Source: Spinacia oleracea
Taxonomy: Eukaryota; Streptophyta; Magnoliopsida; Caryophyllales; Amaranthaceae
Direction: 5' to 3'
Length of the DNA stretch: 64,000 nt
NCBI RefSeq assembly: GCF_020520425.1
Contig: NC_079490.1
Location: 39,998,723 to 40,062,722, forward strand
Part shown: in pieces, positions 50,858-64,000 of the stretch
Layout: each line of letters starts with the position of its first letter
How positions within the stretch are numbered: the first letter of the stretch is position 1
Program-made: the position numbers and the translations under genes
The notes under the pieces: generated by a model
Database searches by the model: none
Seen by the model: only the letters and a program-made list of their open reading frames with translations
What the model was told of the DNA's origin: nothing

Positions 50858-51501
50858 CATAGTTTCTATGTTAGTAATTAGTACTCTCACTTACCATACG
50901 ATCCCACAATACACAATAAGTAAGAATAAATAGCAATCACAAAGAATAGGAAAGACACAAGCAGTTAGCAGGTAGAGAAAGTACAATCATGTTGACATAA
51001 TGCAGACATAATGCTTCTATTCTATATGCCCTTTCCTATACTACCCGTCTCTCAAAAAATCATAATATGTCAAACATTGAAGCATTTAAAGAATAAAACA
51101 AGAATGATTTGTAAGAAATAATTTCATTAAACAAATAATTATTAAATGAATAAATAATTAACAAGTAAATAAAATAATTTTTTTTTAACGTTACTGTAGC
51201 AGCAGCAGTAAAATATATTTTTTTTTCCGAAAATTTTAATTTAGTTTCAAAAAAGAAAACACACATAATTCACATAAACGAAAGATTTTCGAATCGAACT
51301 TAGAATAATTTCGGACCTTCTCTAAATAGTAAAGAAAATATTTCAATTTATTTATTTACTAGTTACTAGTTGTAAAGAACTTAGCAATTTATTTCAATCC
51401 AACGAAATTCGTTTTACGTAATTAATTAGTTAGTTAGGCGCCTAAAAATTTTAAAAGTAGACACAAAAGTCAGTAAAACCTTTAGCTCAAAAATACCACT
51501 T
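50858..51501 (-). other. Gypsy leader next to its 5' LTR, with primer binding site
   Basis: Noncoding AT-rich leader of the gypsy element. Next to the 5' LTR the element strand reads TGGTATTTTTGAGC, starting three bases inside (51498 leftward). It matches the initiator tRNA-Met complement for six bases and then is imperfect, so the site is plausible but eroded. Confidence 0.6.
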
Positions 51502-54393
<2,892 letters not shown>

Positions 54394-54398
54394 AATGG

Positions 54399-55408
54399 AT
54401 ATCGACTACTCGGGTTATATTAGATCTGCTAAACATAATATATTGTTACATATGTACACTTCCGAGGAAAACCATTAAATTATACTCTTACACCCAATCA
54501 TTACAAGATTTCATTTTCTTATTTTCCACCCCAAACTCCAAATAGGAACATCATTTAGGAATGGAGGGAGTACTTGTTATCAATATTTGGTGTATTTAGG
54601 TTGTCTCCGGCAAAGTACGTGGTGTGGTGGTTGGAGGTGTCGGCAATGTTAATTAAGATATATTTGTGGTAGTATCAAATTAGGTTCTGAATAGTTTCCT
54701 AATCACATAGAATTACCTAAACTTAGAGTTAGAGTTTCCATATGTAGATCTTATGATTTCATGTACTATGTATTTACGTGATGAATAATATCGAAGGCAA
54801 GCAATTATGTTTAATAGTTCTTGACATTGTAACGGAAACAAAACTCAATGCGGAGGATGATATCATGCCGGCACATAACTTTTCTGATTTTTCAAAGTAA
54901 GCAACATGTGGTACACCAATACCAAATTTTTGTAACTGTTATCCAGTTTGTTATACGGAGTAACTTTTAATATATTTTAATTAACTTTTATATTTATAAT
55001 ATGGTTTTTTATTTTCTAAATAAATACATTATTTATTGTCTTTTGTAATTTCCACCGCTACTATTGTCAAACACTCGTATTATCAACCGCTACTTTAACA
55101 GCTAATTTCTACACTCTACTTATTGACCGCTAGCCGCTACTCAACTGGTAAAAGCTATCCGCTACCGATAGTTTTGCAAACAAACCCAAAGTAAAAAATA
55201 GGGGTAAATCCTAAAAAGGAAAGAACTCAAGAGATAATCCTCAAACATTAGCTTAACTCGTGAATAGTTGCTAGTAAATGTAAAAGTCAAATGGTTAGAA
55301 TATTGTTAACTATGCCTGACTTCGGTGTGGTTTGTGTCTGCGGAAACGGCTGCAAACTTATAACGGTCCGCTGCTGCAAACGCGAAAAAGTAAACCTAAG
55401 AACCCAAA
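54399..55408. other. Upstream region of DPH1
   Basis: No coding frame. The region at about 54930-55190 has repeated CCGCTA/AGCCGCTAC strings and ends in AAACAAACCC, possibly a relic of a DNA transposon whose other end I could not place. The DPH1 promoter should lie in the last few hundred bases, but no core element is clear. Confidence 0.4.
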
Positions 55409-56806
55409 ATGGAGAAAAACACTGAAATGCCGGCTCCGGAAAACACCGCACCACCTCCAACTACCATCACAACCACCCAACAAACCACCACAAAATCCCA
55501 ACCAAAACGGTTCATTCGCAACCAAATCCCATCCTCAATCCTCAACAACCCTTCCCTAAACGCCGCAATATCTCTCCTCCCACCCAATTACAACTTCGAA
55601 GTCCACAAATCCGTCCACCGAATCCTTTCTCTCTCCTCCCCTTCTCCACGCGTCGCCCTCCAGCTCCCTGAAGGTCTTCTCATGTACTCCCTCTCTCTGT
55701 CCGACATCTTCCGTACCTTCGCCTCCGCTTCTGACGTCTTCGTCCTCGCCGACGTTACTTACGGCGCTTGCTGCGTGGACGACCTCTCCGCTGCTGCCCT
55801 TGGCGCGGATCTTCTCATTCATTACGGCCATAGCTGCCTTGTTCCGGTGGATAATACGGTAATCCCTTGTTTGTATGTATTTGTTGAGATTGGGATTGAC
55901 GTATCGAAGCTTGTGAAAACAATTGAAACCAATGATTTGGGGAGTAGGAGTTTGGCTGTTGCGGGAACAATTCAATTTTCCGGGGCGATTCGGGGTGCGA
56001 AGATTGAGCTTGAGAGATTAGGGTTTAGGGTTTTGGTACCCCAGGCGAAACCATTATCGGCTGGGGAGGTTTTGGGGTGTACTGCACCTAGGGTTTCTAA
56101 GAAGGATTTTGGGGGTATTGTTGATGATGAGGGGGAGGATTTGGTGATTGTGTTTGTTGCCGATGGGAGGTTTCATTTAGAGGCGTTTATGATTGCGAAT
56201 CCCGAGGTTAAGGCGTTCAGATATGATCCGTATTTGGGGAGGTTGTTCTTGGAGGAGTATGATCATAAGGGGATGAAGAGTTCGAGGATGAAGGCAGTTT
56301 TGAAAGCGAGAGAGGCTAAGAGTTGGGGAGTTGTGTTGGGGACGCTCGGAAGGCAAGGGAACCCAAAGAGTCTTGAAAGGTTGGAGAGAAAGATGGAGGA
56401 GAAAGGGATGTCATGGACGGTTGTGTTAATGTCGGAAATATCACCTACTAGGATTGCTTTGTTTGAGGATTCAATTGATGCTTGGATTCAAATTGCTTGT
56501 CCCCGACTATCAATTGATTGGGGAGAGGCTTTCCATAGGCCTTTGTTGAATCCTTTTGAAGCTGAAATTGCTCTTGGTTTGATACGTGGTTGGTGGGAGA
56601 GAGATAATAGTGATGTTGGTGTTGATTGTGGGAGGAATTCGGGGAGTTGTGGTTGTGATAATGAAGCTAACAAAGGTGGAGTTGATTACCCTATGGATTA
56701 CTATGCTCAAGATGGTGGAGAATGGAATTCAAGTTACACCAAGGGGAAAAATCGCCCTTCTAGAAGAAATCTTCGATCAAATGTGGCTGATGGAAGGGTC
56801 TCCTAA
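55409..56806 (+). CDS. DPH1: 2-(3-amino-3-carboxypropyl)histidine synthase subunit 1 (DPH1)
   Basis: An intact 465-residue frame with no introns. With DPH2 this subunit catalyses the first step of diphthamide synthesis in the cytosol, moving the 3-amino-3-carboxypropyl group of S-adenosylmethionine to a His of elongation factor eEF2 by non-classical radical chemistry on a 4Fe-4S cluster. Support: the family start RFIRNQIPSSILNNPSLN, ALQLPEGLLMYSLSLSDI, then the three cluster cysteines in their usual contexts: DVTYGACCVDD (Cys121 or Cys122), VLGCTAPRV (Cys224) and QIACPRLSIDWG (Cys364). GRFHLEAFMIANP, RYDPY and the C-terminal YPMDYYAQDGGEWNSSY are also typical. The N-terminal 30 residues are Pro/Thr-rich and family-variable. 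Length is close to that of other plant and animal DPH1 proteins. The ATG at 55409 is the first in frame after the leader and has a good context (AAA ATG GAG). Confidence 0.96.
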   Translation: MEKNTEMPAPENTAPPPTTITTTQQTTTKSQPKRFIRNQIPSSILNNPSLNAAISLLPPNYNFEVHKSVHRILSLSSPSPRVALQLPEGLLMYSLSLSDIFRTFASASDVFVLADVTYGACCVDDLSAAALGADLLIHYGHSCLVPVDNTVIPCLYVFVEIGIDVSKLVKTIETNDLGSRSLAVAGTIQFSGAIRGAKIELERLGFRVLVPQAKPLSAGEVLGCTAPRVSKKDFGGIVDDEGEDLVIVFVADGRFHLEAFMIANPEVKAFRYDPYLGRLFLEEYDHKGMKSSRMKAVLKAREAKSWGVVLGTLGRQGNPKSLERLERKMEEKGMSWTVVLMSEISPTRIALFEDSIDAWIQIACPRLSIDWGEAFHRPLLNPFEAEIALGLIRGWWERDNSDVGVDCGRNSGSCGCDNEANKGGVDYPMDYYAQDGGEWNSSYTKGKNRPSRRNLRSNVADGRVS

Positions 56807-59800
56807 CTTGTTCCGATTATATACCACATGCATTTGTCTCATGGTTTTGCAGCCTCTACCAATCGTCCTTGAAGAAGAAGGCTAAGGAATTTTGCAGTCC
56901 AGGTGGAATAGCCAACATGACTTGTAATACTCTTTTCTCTTGTCTTTCTTCATTTATTACTGCACCCTGGATCACCTTGTTCTTAACTGATTTAATGTAA
57001 GATCCTAGTTTACAAGGAGTGAGGTTGTAGTGATTTCCGCTAACTTTTTTTCCCTTTATATACGAGTGATTTATATGATGTTCACAAGCAAAGCTAATTA
57101 TTAACTCTGTGATTGAAGCACAAAAGTCAAAAAATAAATATATTTTGTACTCCTGCAAAGGATAGCTAGTAGCTTTTTGGGATGAATGGAATTACCACAA
57201 TAACCGTAGATGACCTGCGTGTTGATATATTTAGTAACCTAACTTCTTTATTTATAAAGAATCAAGGATTTGAGGAAGGTAGGGAAGGAAGGGAAAGAAT
57301 GGAGAGAGAGAGAGGATGGTATACAGTGAGATGGATTTTGGGAATGGGTGATGGATTTTGGTGAAGCAAAGGGCAAAAAATTTAAATAGAGGAGAAGGAG
57401 AGGGAGAGAATGCCAACGGACAAACAAAAGCTTATGAAGAAACAATTGACTGGAACTTTAAATATACCAAATAGAAGTAGGTTTCTAAAACTTTGTGAGA
57501 TTTTGTACTGGTTTTGTCACGCGATTATGTACATTGCTTTCCCTTGCAAACTTGTAATCTTCATGTGAAGTCAAGGGAAGGATTGATATCCTAGGTTAGC
57601 TTGATAGTCTTTCTGAAAAACTGATACCTACTTCAAAGGAGAAATTTATAAGATGAGGAACAGAAAAGAAGGATTTGTCCAAAGTAAACTGAAACAACAA
57701 TCTACAGGCTCACATGTACCAAACTGATGGAGTGATGAAATGTCATACATAGTAATTCATGATGAATGTAGAAGGTGTGCTAGTAGAAGCATTGGAGGGT
57801 AGCATTAAAAGTTTATGGAATTTACCAGACAACTATGCATGTTAAGGTTCTGGTTTGTTTAGTTGGCAGAAAATTATCTGATACGGAATATTTCCCTATA
57901 GTGTTATAGTTTGTGTTGCCCTGCATAAATTTCATAGAAACATTTAAAGCATAGTGTCTTTCTTAAGTCGCGCTTTACATGAGGCAATCTTTTCAATTGA
58001 ATATTTTTGAAGGGACCTGTTGCCCGCATTGGTTTGAGGTGATGAATTGTAGATGTTGGGTGTTAAAAGGAAGTTTTTTCCTTATTTATTCAAAGGAGAT
58101 AGTAAAGCCAATGAATTAAATGAATGATAGGATGAAAGTTGAAACTTCTGTCGCACTCGATAAGTTAAAGAATAGCGGAGGAGTAGTATGGTATATGGAC
58201 TGGAAGAGCTACTTGAATGAGCGAAAACATATTTTCAGTGGGAACAGATGTAACCAACTTACTCATGGCTTAAATTGGTGAATTTTTTTTTATTGAACTT
58301 TGGAAACAATGTGGAGGATTGCCTCTGATAGCATGTGATCATTTTCAGAAGGCTAGTGGAAAATGGTTGATTATTGATGTGGCCCCAAAATGTACTTGTG
58401 GTCCATTGACATGAATTAGCTACCGGGTTTTGGACCTAGCAGATATACAAATCTGGTTTTGTTGGAGGTGAATAAAAAAATCATCTAAACAAAAATTGGA
58501 TTGGTATTTAAGACTAGTAAGAGCTTAAAATCCCATCACCTTGTCTCTGTGTTATCATATGAGGGATAATAAGTTCACATAAGTTTAGAGAATGTCTTGT
58601 AGATTTGAATAGTTTTAAAAAGTCCGGATAAGGTCCTCCTAGTTCAGATCAGTACAGTAAAAATAATCCAAGAAGGCCTACTTTGTTCACATTTGGGTAG
58701 GTAAGTTTAGATAAGTTTAAATAAGGTCTATCAAGTTCAGTTTAAGATGTGCGTAACCTGTAAGGGGTTTTCCGGTGAAAAGACACGGCCGGAACTGATA
58801 GAGTTCATGTTCTGGTTTCACTGTTTCAGAATCTTGTTTTTCAGGAAAATTTGCATAATTTTAAGTCCAAAATAAATTTTTCCATATTCATGTCACGATG
58901 TCGTATATCTGACACCGGTATTGGTGATAATGTTAAGAGTTCCACTTATAGAGCAACGTAATCTTTGCTGCTACTCGTGTGCATGATTGGTGATCTAGCG
59001 ATTAGTCACTGATTGGCGTGGAATATCATAGGGATTTTCCCTGCTTCGTTAGCTGGCCAAGGTATGTTCAAACTTTCATTTAATTTTAAGCGTGTGATGG
59101 CAACTGATGTTCTAGACACTTAGGGTGAACAGCTATAAGGGAAAATGGGCTGGACAAGAAGATTGCTATTGGTCAAATTTTGTGTTGTCAAAATAGCAAA
59201 ATTGCCCTCACCTTGTGTAGCTGTCTCTGGGCAGATGCAGTATCGGGTGGACTAAATCTGAACTTATAGGTGGGTAGTCGATAGAGATGTTAAACTAGGT
59301 AGGGAACCACCAAAGGTCCTGATCCGGCCTTATAATTACTGGGTCAGGTCCGGACCACTTTGTTAAATAAGATGGGGCCTACTCGGGTTTACCATACATC
59401 ATATATGTGAAATATAGGTTGATTCACTCGTTAAAGCTATTTTGTCTTTTGTTTCTTCTAGGTGTAATATATTATATATCAGCATGGTCTGAGGCTAACT
59501 CTTTTGTGTGGATGTGTTGCTTGGTTGTATCTGTGAATACTAAATTTTCCGGGCTGATAAACAAGCAGATGAATAGGTATAAATGTTTAATGGACTGTTT
59601 CTGTCATAGAAGATATACTTGAACCGTGACAATACATGGAGAGTTGGTGAATTATAGAGTACGGAGTAGTAAATACTAAATAGTTGGATGATAAACTTGC
59701 ATGTGGGTTATCAACGTGTTTTTCCATTTTAGAGTGAGACATAACATGATCCACTGCAGTTTTACTCTTCCCTTTCCTTGGGTTAATTTACATACTTGTA

Positions 59801-61014
59801 TACAAGTCTACGGTCTATTAGTTTGAGTGATGGACTTTCATGGGGGATGTGTATGGCTGGTAAAACCGACCATACAATTTACATGTATTTTAACAATTCT
59901 GTACTCCGGTCTGTAGTAGTCTGCAGTTGAGAACAGTTGTACATTCTGATTCTTTAGGTGATCCCTTGGTTAATTTTGTGTACCTTGTTCATACACATTT
60001 ACTTGATGAACAAAACAGCAATAGTGTACTTTCTGCCCACTTTCACAAATTTACTTTATTCAATGTTGATCCTCTGGTCTAGCAAAGTTGTCCTGTTATA
60101 TACTCCTAGTGCAGTAGAGAGTATAAGATGTTTTTGTTTTATAGAGAGTAGTCCGTAGTTGCTAAAGGTAGAGTTAGTAAATGGGTGGTTCAGTTGGTTC
60201 GAGTCAATCATAGGTGCTTATGGTTGGGATGTTCTGTATTCTGTAATCTGGGATTAAGTTGGGGAGATTCGAATATCGGCATATCTAAGCTAATGAGATC
60301 TACTTGTACTATTATTAGTAGAAGCAGATGATGGAGATAAGCCGTGGACATAGTGGTCCGTACCTTATTAAATCACTGTCAATTTATCTACTGTATGTCG
60401 TAATCTTGGACCATGATGTCAATCAAGCTCTTTCTGACAGAGATGGACCTTATATTCTCATCCATTCAAATTGAATATACGGAATACTACTACCATCATT
60501 GTCATTATTTGTTCACCTCAAATACGCCCGTATTTTCTACTCCTTTTTTGTAGCGTGTTCTATTCACCTGTGTTTCACAAATCAGAAAATCGAGCTCTCA
60601 CTGTGAGTTGGGCATAGAAGGGAATGAATAATGATAATCGGTAGCAGTAGTTTTGTGAGGGCATGTAAGACATCTTTGTCATAGAATGAAAACGACTGTG
60701 CAACATTCATTTTAAGTGTAAAGTGTATGTATCACTAATCCTAATTCTAATCCTAAATCAATTAGGGCAAAGGATAAAAAGGTAAAGCCGTGTGGTACTG
60801 TTTTGTCAGGTTTTAAGGCAGTGCCCACTTAATAATATTAATAAAATTATTAATAATATTATTAATAAAAATTAAAGGAAGATACCCAAAAGCCACAATA
60901 ATAAGGGCCTAGTAGCCAGTAGTAGGGTAGACTTTGGTATTTTCACAAGATATTATCTAAGATTTGAGGGTCCATATTTTCTTACACACTTTCTTTCTCC
61001 ATCTCATTAATTAA
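56807..61014. other. Long gene-poor intergenic region
   Basis: The first about 350 bases are likely the DPH1 3' UTR and terminator region. Beyond that I see no coding frame with recognisable content. About 58570-58750 has AAGTTCA/AAGTTTAGATAAG-type strings also found near 2230-2340, probably relics of a MITE family. About 60830-60880 is a short AT-rich TTAATAATATTA array. Confidence 0.45.
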
Positions 61015-61016
61015 TA

Positions 61017-62080
61017 CTCCCTCCGTTTTGAAATGTTTCGGACGTCTGCCCATTTTACAACAATCAAGATAAATGATTGGAATGTAGAAAATAGGGGTGT
61101 AAATGAGCCGAGCCGGTCAATAAACTACTCGTGCTCGGGCTCGTTTAAAACTCGTTCATGTTCGTTCATTTACTAAGCGAGCCGAGCTTGAACAACTTTT
61201 GAAGCTCGCTTAATAAACGAGCTTGAACATGAACATATGTATGCTCGTTCATTTAAGTTCATGAACAACTTGTTCATTTATGTTCATGAACAACTCGTTC
61301 ATTTATGTTCGTGAACAAGTTCGTCTAGTTATGTTATGTATCATATTTTACCATATATACATTTTTCAAATATAAATAAAAATCATGTTTTTGACTTTTG
61401 GAATCTATAATAGAACAAAAATATTTTGAAATAAAATTTTAATTGCTAAATTATTGCTCTTTGACTCTTTCTAAATTATTAGTTTGTTTATCAAATAAAG
61501 TAATGTATACTTTAATCTTTATTATTAGATATAATTATAATTTGTTAGATTTTCATGTGGTTATACTCTAAAGCTCGTTTAAGAAAGCTCGTTTATAAAC
61601 TCGGCTCGATTAATAAACGAGCCGTTCACGAACAGTTCGCGAACACAAAATATTTTAAACGAACCGAGCTTGAACAAATTTTTGAGCTCGGTTAAAAGCC
61701 CGGGCTCGGGCTCGAGCTCGCATAAGTTAAATGAACATGAACATGAACAGGGTAAAGCTCGGCTCGGCTCGGCTCATTTAAACCCCTAGTAGAAAATAAG
61801 TATGGAAAAAAGTAGAATGTAGTTAAAAAAAAAAAGTTGAGTTAAGTGATGTAAAAAAGAAGAATAAAAAAATAGGTTAAGTGAAAAGTTATGAGCAAAA
61901 ATAGAATATAAAAATAGATTGAGTGAAATGTTGTAATTTTAAGTAAAGTGGGAAAAAGAATGGTGTGAATGCATTAAATATGGTGGGTCATTTATCCAGA
62001 AATAGAATAAACTAGAGTGTCTTTATAATTTAAAATGCCTATTTATGAAAACCGTCCACATTATTTCGAAACGGATGAAG
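61017..62080. mobile_element. Stowaway-type MITE containing a nested hAT MITE
   Basis: The ends are CTCCCTCCGTTTTGAAATG (61017) and, on the other strand from 62080, CTTCATCCGTTTCGAAATA. TA flanks both sides (61015-61016, 62081-62082). Without the insert at 61092-61788, about 360 bases remain. There is no transposase. Confidence 0.85.
61092..61788. mobile_element. hAT-type MITE nested in the Stowaway element
   Basis: Terminal inverted repeats are TAGGGGTGTAAATGAGCCG on the left and TAGGGGTTTAAATGAGCCG on the right read on the other strand. An exact 8-bp duplication GTAGAAAA flanks both ends (61084-61091, 61789-61796), as for hAT elements. The 697-base interior has GAGCCGAGC and TTCATTTATGTTCATGAAC repeats near its ends and no transposase. 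Confidence 0.92.
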
Positions 62081-62082
62081 TA

Positions 62083-63051
62083 CAACTATACGGGTAAATT
62101 ATGTGTTTTTACGAAAGAAAATAAAACAATTTTTTAGTTGTTTTCCTCTTCAGAAAAAAAAAATACGATTCTCCGTAATAATTATACTTGAAATTATAAT
62201 TATCTGATTTGATAAAATTGAGTTGTATTACAGTATAATATTTTATTCCGAGCTGTAAATTGGTTATTCCGATTTTGATTACTAATGTAAATTTGATCAA
62301 ACTTGATAATTAAGTTGAGTAAAATTATAACAAATTTATATATAGCTCGCCTTGAATTTGACCTAAGTTGACTCAAAATAGAACCAAAAATGTATCAACC
62401 GGAATTCAACTTCGATTTAAGTAACATATCAAACTTGATTTGGATGACACGTTGGTCATCTCTATAAAAACTAACTCGTAATTGATAATTCCGCCCAAAA
62501 AGGAATTATATCTAAGATTATAAACTCGAATTCAACATGGTTAAATGATTATTATTTTCATTTTTCAAATGTAATACCATACATTAACGAGCTATTTTCA
62601 AACTCCAATATACTTAATTTAGATAAATGCAGACTTAAGTGAACGCCTAATCACCTAAACAAGACCCCAATTTTAATTGTAATTGTAATTGTAATTGTAA
62701 TTGTAATTGTAATTGTAATTGATTATAGATAAAACTAAAAAAGTGTCTCCTATGTTGCGGAAAATGATCTTGTATCTTTTTTCCAGGTGCTCTCTCTTTC
62801 TATTTATGTGTCTTTTAAGGTGTAATTTCTTTTCTTTAGCAGCAGGGCAGGAACAGTGGTCCTAAATCATGTAATTGTATAGAAAGGCAACCTTTGAACT
62901 TTGAGACATTCTCTGTCGGGGGAAGCAAGCACCATCACTCCATCCTAACTGTTTAAGCATGCTTCCTTGGGGACACAAACCTTCCTTAACCTACCATTTT
63001 TTTTTGGCACTTACTCTATTCATCAATCATAATCATATTACTTAACTATAA

Positions 63052-63052
<1 letters not shown>
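62083..63052. other. Intergenic, with a TTGTAA repeat
   Basis: No gene seen. A perfect (AATTGT)n array of about eight units lies at 62675-62721. The rest is AT-rich unique-looking sequence. Confidence 0.5.
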
Positions 63053-63091
<39 letters not shown>

Positions 63092-63111
63092 GTTATTGTT
63101 ATTATTATTAT
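63053..63111. repeat. (ATT)n microsatellite
   Basis: About 20 ATT units with two TTG interruptions near the right end. It directly abuts the ORF fragment to its right. Confidence 0.97.
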
Positions 63112-63114
63112 AAA

Positions 63115-63455
63115 TCAAATGGTAACAAAGTCAAACATTTTACAAATGATTAGTGGGCAGCCGAGATACAATCTGGCCCCCACTCCTCTAGCTATAGCAA
63201 AACCTATCTTGGTGAAAATATGAGCAGCAGCACGAGTCTCAATGTCTTGTGTCCTAGAAAACTTCTGTATCCGCTTCAACAACGCAACAACATCCTTATC
63301 CAACTCACCCAAAGAAGAGAAAGAGAACGGAAGAAAGCCATATAACCAATGGCCCTGCAACGTGCTTCGTACTTGGCCCGCTTCCGAATAGCCGCATCAG
63401 TCACAACCCGGCCTGGGGCAAAGCCAGACAATCCAGACTGTGTCAAAGGAGAAGA
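63115..63455 (-). pseudogene. Fragment of a repeat-associated ORF, frameshifted, cut by an LTR
   Basis: Two overlapping minus-strand frames give one continuous-looking product fragment: SGLSGFAPGRVVTDAAIRKR and AKYEARCRAIGY in one frame, GFLPFSFSSLGELDKDVVAL, LLKRIQKFSRTQDIE and FAIARGVGA in the next. A 2-base insertion near 63345 and a 1-base loss near 63175 explain the shifts; after the second, a stop follows about ten codons on. The upstream part is missing because the LTR at 63456 begins there. Similar C-terminal regions recur in plant genomes as parts of repeat-associated proteins, but I cannot name the family or its function. Confidence 0.6.
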
Positions 63456-64000
63456 TGTTAGGTTATGATACATATGACAATTCATAAATCATGCGGAAAA
63501 ACCATAAACCCAGGAAAACATATTATTTACACATAATCATTTAGCATAGATTAGATGCATACTCTTTGTTGCGTGCCTTCCCTAGCTGCGCCCGAACCGA
63601 ACAAGAACAAGTCTTTAGGACTCCAAGTGTCGTCCCTCCGTAGATAGTCCACAGCACGTCCGGATCCGCCTTAAGATTGACCAACTAGAATCGCCCTTAA
63701 GGTACTATTATTTTCGGCACTTTATAGGCAAATGTGTGACTGAATTTTTTCTCTCAAAAACTCACTTTGAATACTTTGAAACTTGTGTTATAAATTGTGA
63801 GCCCTAGCCTCATATTTATAGCGGTATGGAAAGGGAATCGAAATCCTATTCAGATACAAATTAATTAAACCTAGAATCCTACAAGAACTCTAATTTAATT
63901 AATTTATCAAATAGAATTAGGAATTTAATCATTAACCGAACTCTGCATGTTTTAGGAAACGTGCACGAACACAAACACTTGCACACACACGCACGGCAGC
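63456..64000 (-). repeat. Partial LTR of the A/C copia family, running off the window
   Basis: It begins TGTTAGGTTATGATACATATG exactly like element C's LTRs and follows them with moderate changes to the window end, reaching the GC island. The next-door five bases are GAAGA (63451-63455), the expected TSD copy. Orientation matches A and C. Whether this is a solo LTR or one end of a full element cannot be seen. Confidence 0.92.

Noticed and set aside
55556..55975. 139-codon minus-strand frame inside DPH1
   Set aside because: An antisense shadow of a well-supported gene.

Overview
This is plant nuclear DNA, and the sequence points to a eudicot. It is AT-rich and has widely spaced intronless genes, a PLS-class pentatricopeptide repeat (PPR) gene, a eukaryotic diphthamide-synthesis gene, Stowaway-, hAT- and Harbinger-like MITEs, Helitron ends and large nested LTR retrotransposons. 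I suspect Caryophyllales (spinach, beet or quinoa relatives) from the general look of the repeats, but this is a guess. Three ordinary host genes are supported: a small secretory single-pass membrane protein of unknown function (826-1467, +), an E-class PPR protein (7989-9608, -) and DPH1 (55409-56806, +). They look unrelated and share no operon-like context.

The left arm (1-12283) holds the first two genes. Between them lie a Harbinger-like MITE (4350-5287) and a Stowaway MITE (5665-7545) that was invaded by Helitron-type sequence carrying two separate 3' ends. A block of nested tandem duplications (9946-11180) follows the PPR gene.

The centre (12284-54393) is one large nested transposon complex. 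A Ty3/gypsy chromovirus-type element, minus strand, has 2.7-2.9 kb LTRs and the target duplication AATGG. A Ty1/copia element A (17734-37302, minus, TSD TAAAT) splits it inside its reverse transcriptase. A is itself split by copia-like element B (24130-33412, plus, TSD TGAAG/TGAAA). A fourth element, C (40388-50852, minus, TSD TTAAA), sits in the gypsy leader between the 5' LTR and gag. A and C have the same LTR family, similar priming sites, the same polypurine tract, and a shared leader and 3' region. A still has recognisable though broken gag-pol. C has almost identical LTRs but only decayed pol traces, so it looks like a recently mobilised non-autonomous partner. The gypsy leader also carries an acidic, (Glu-Pro)n-rich reading frame upstream of gag, which is the most unusual coding signal in the window.

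The right arm (54394-64000) holds DPH1 and then a long gene-poor stretch. It contains a Stowaway MITE with a hAT MITE nested inside it (61017-62080), two microsatellites, a frameshifted fragment of a repeat-associated ORF (63115-63455), and the start of another A/C-family LTR that runs off the window end (63456-64000). I see no CRISPR arrays, rRNA genes or convincing tRNA genes.
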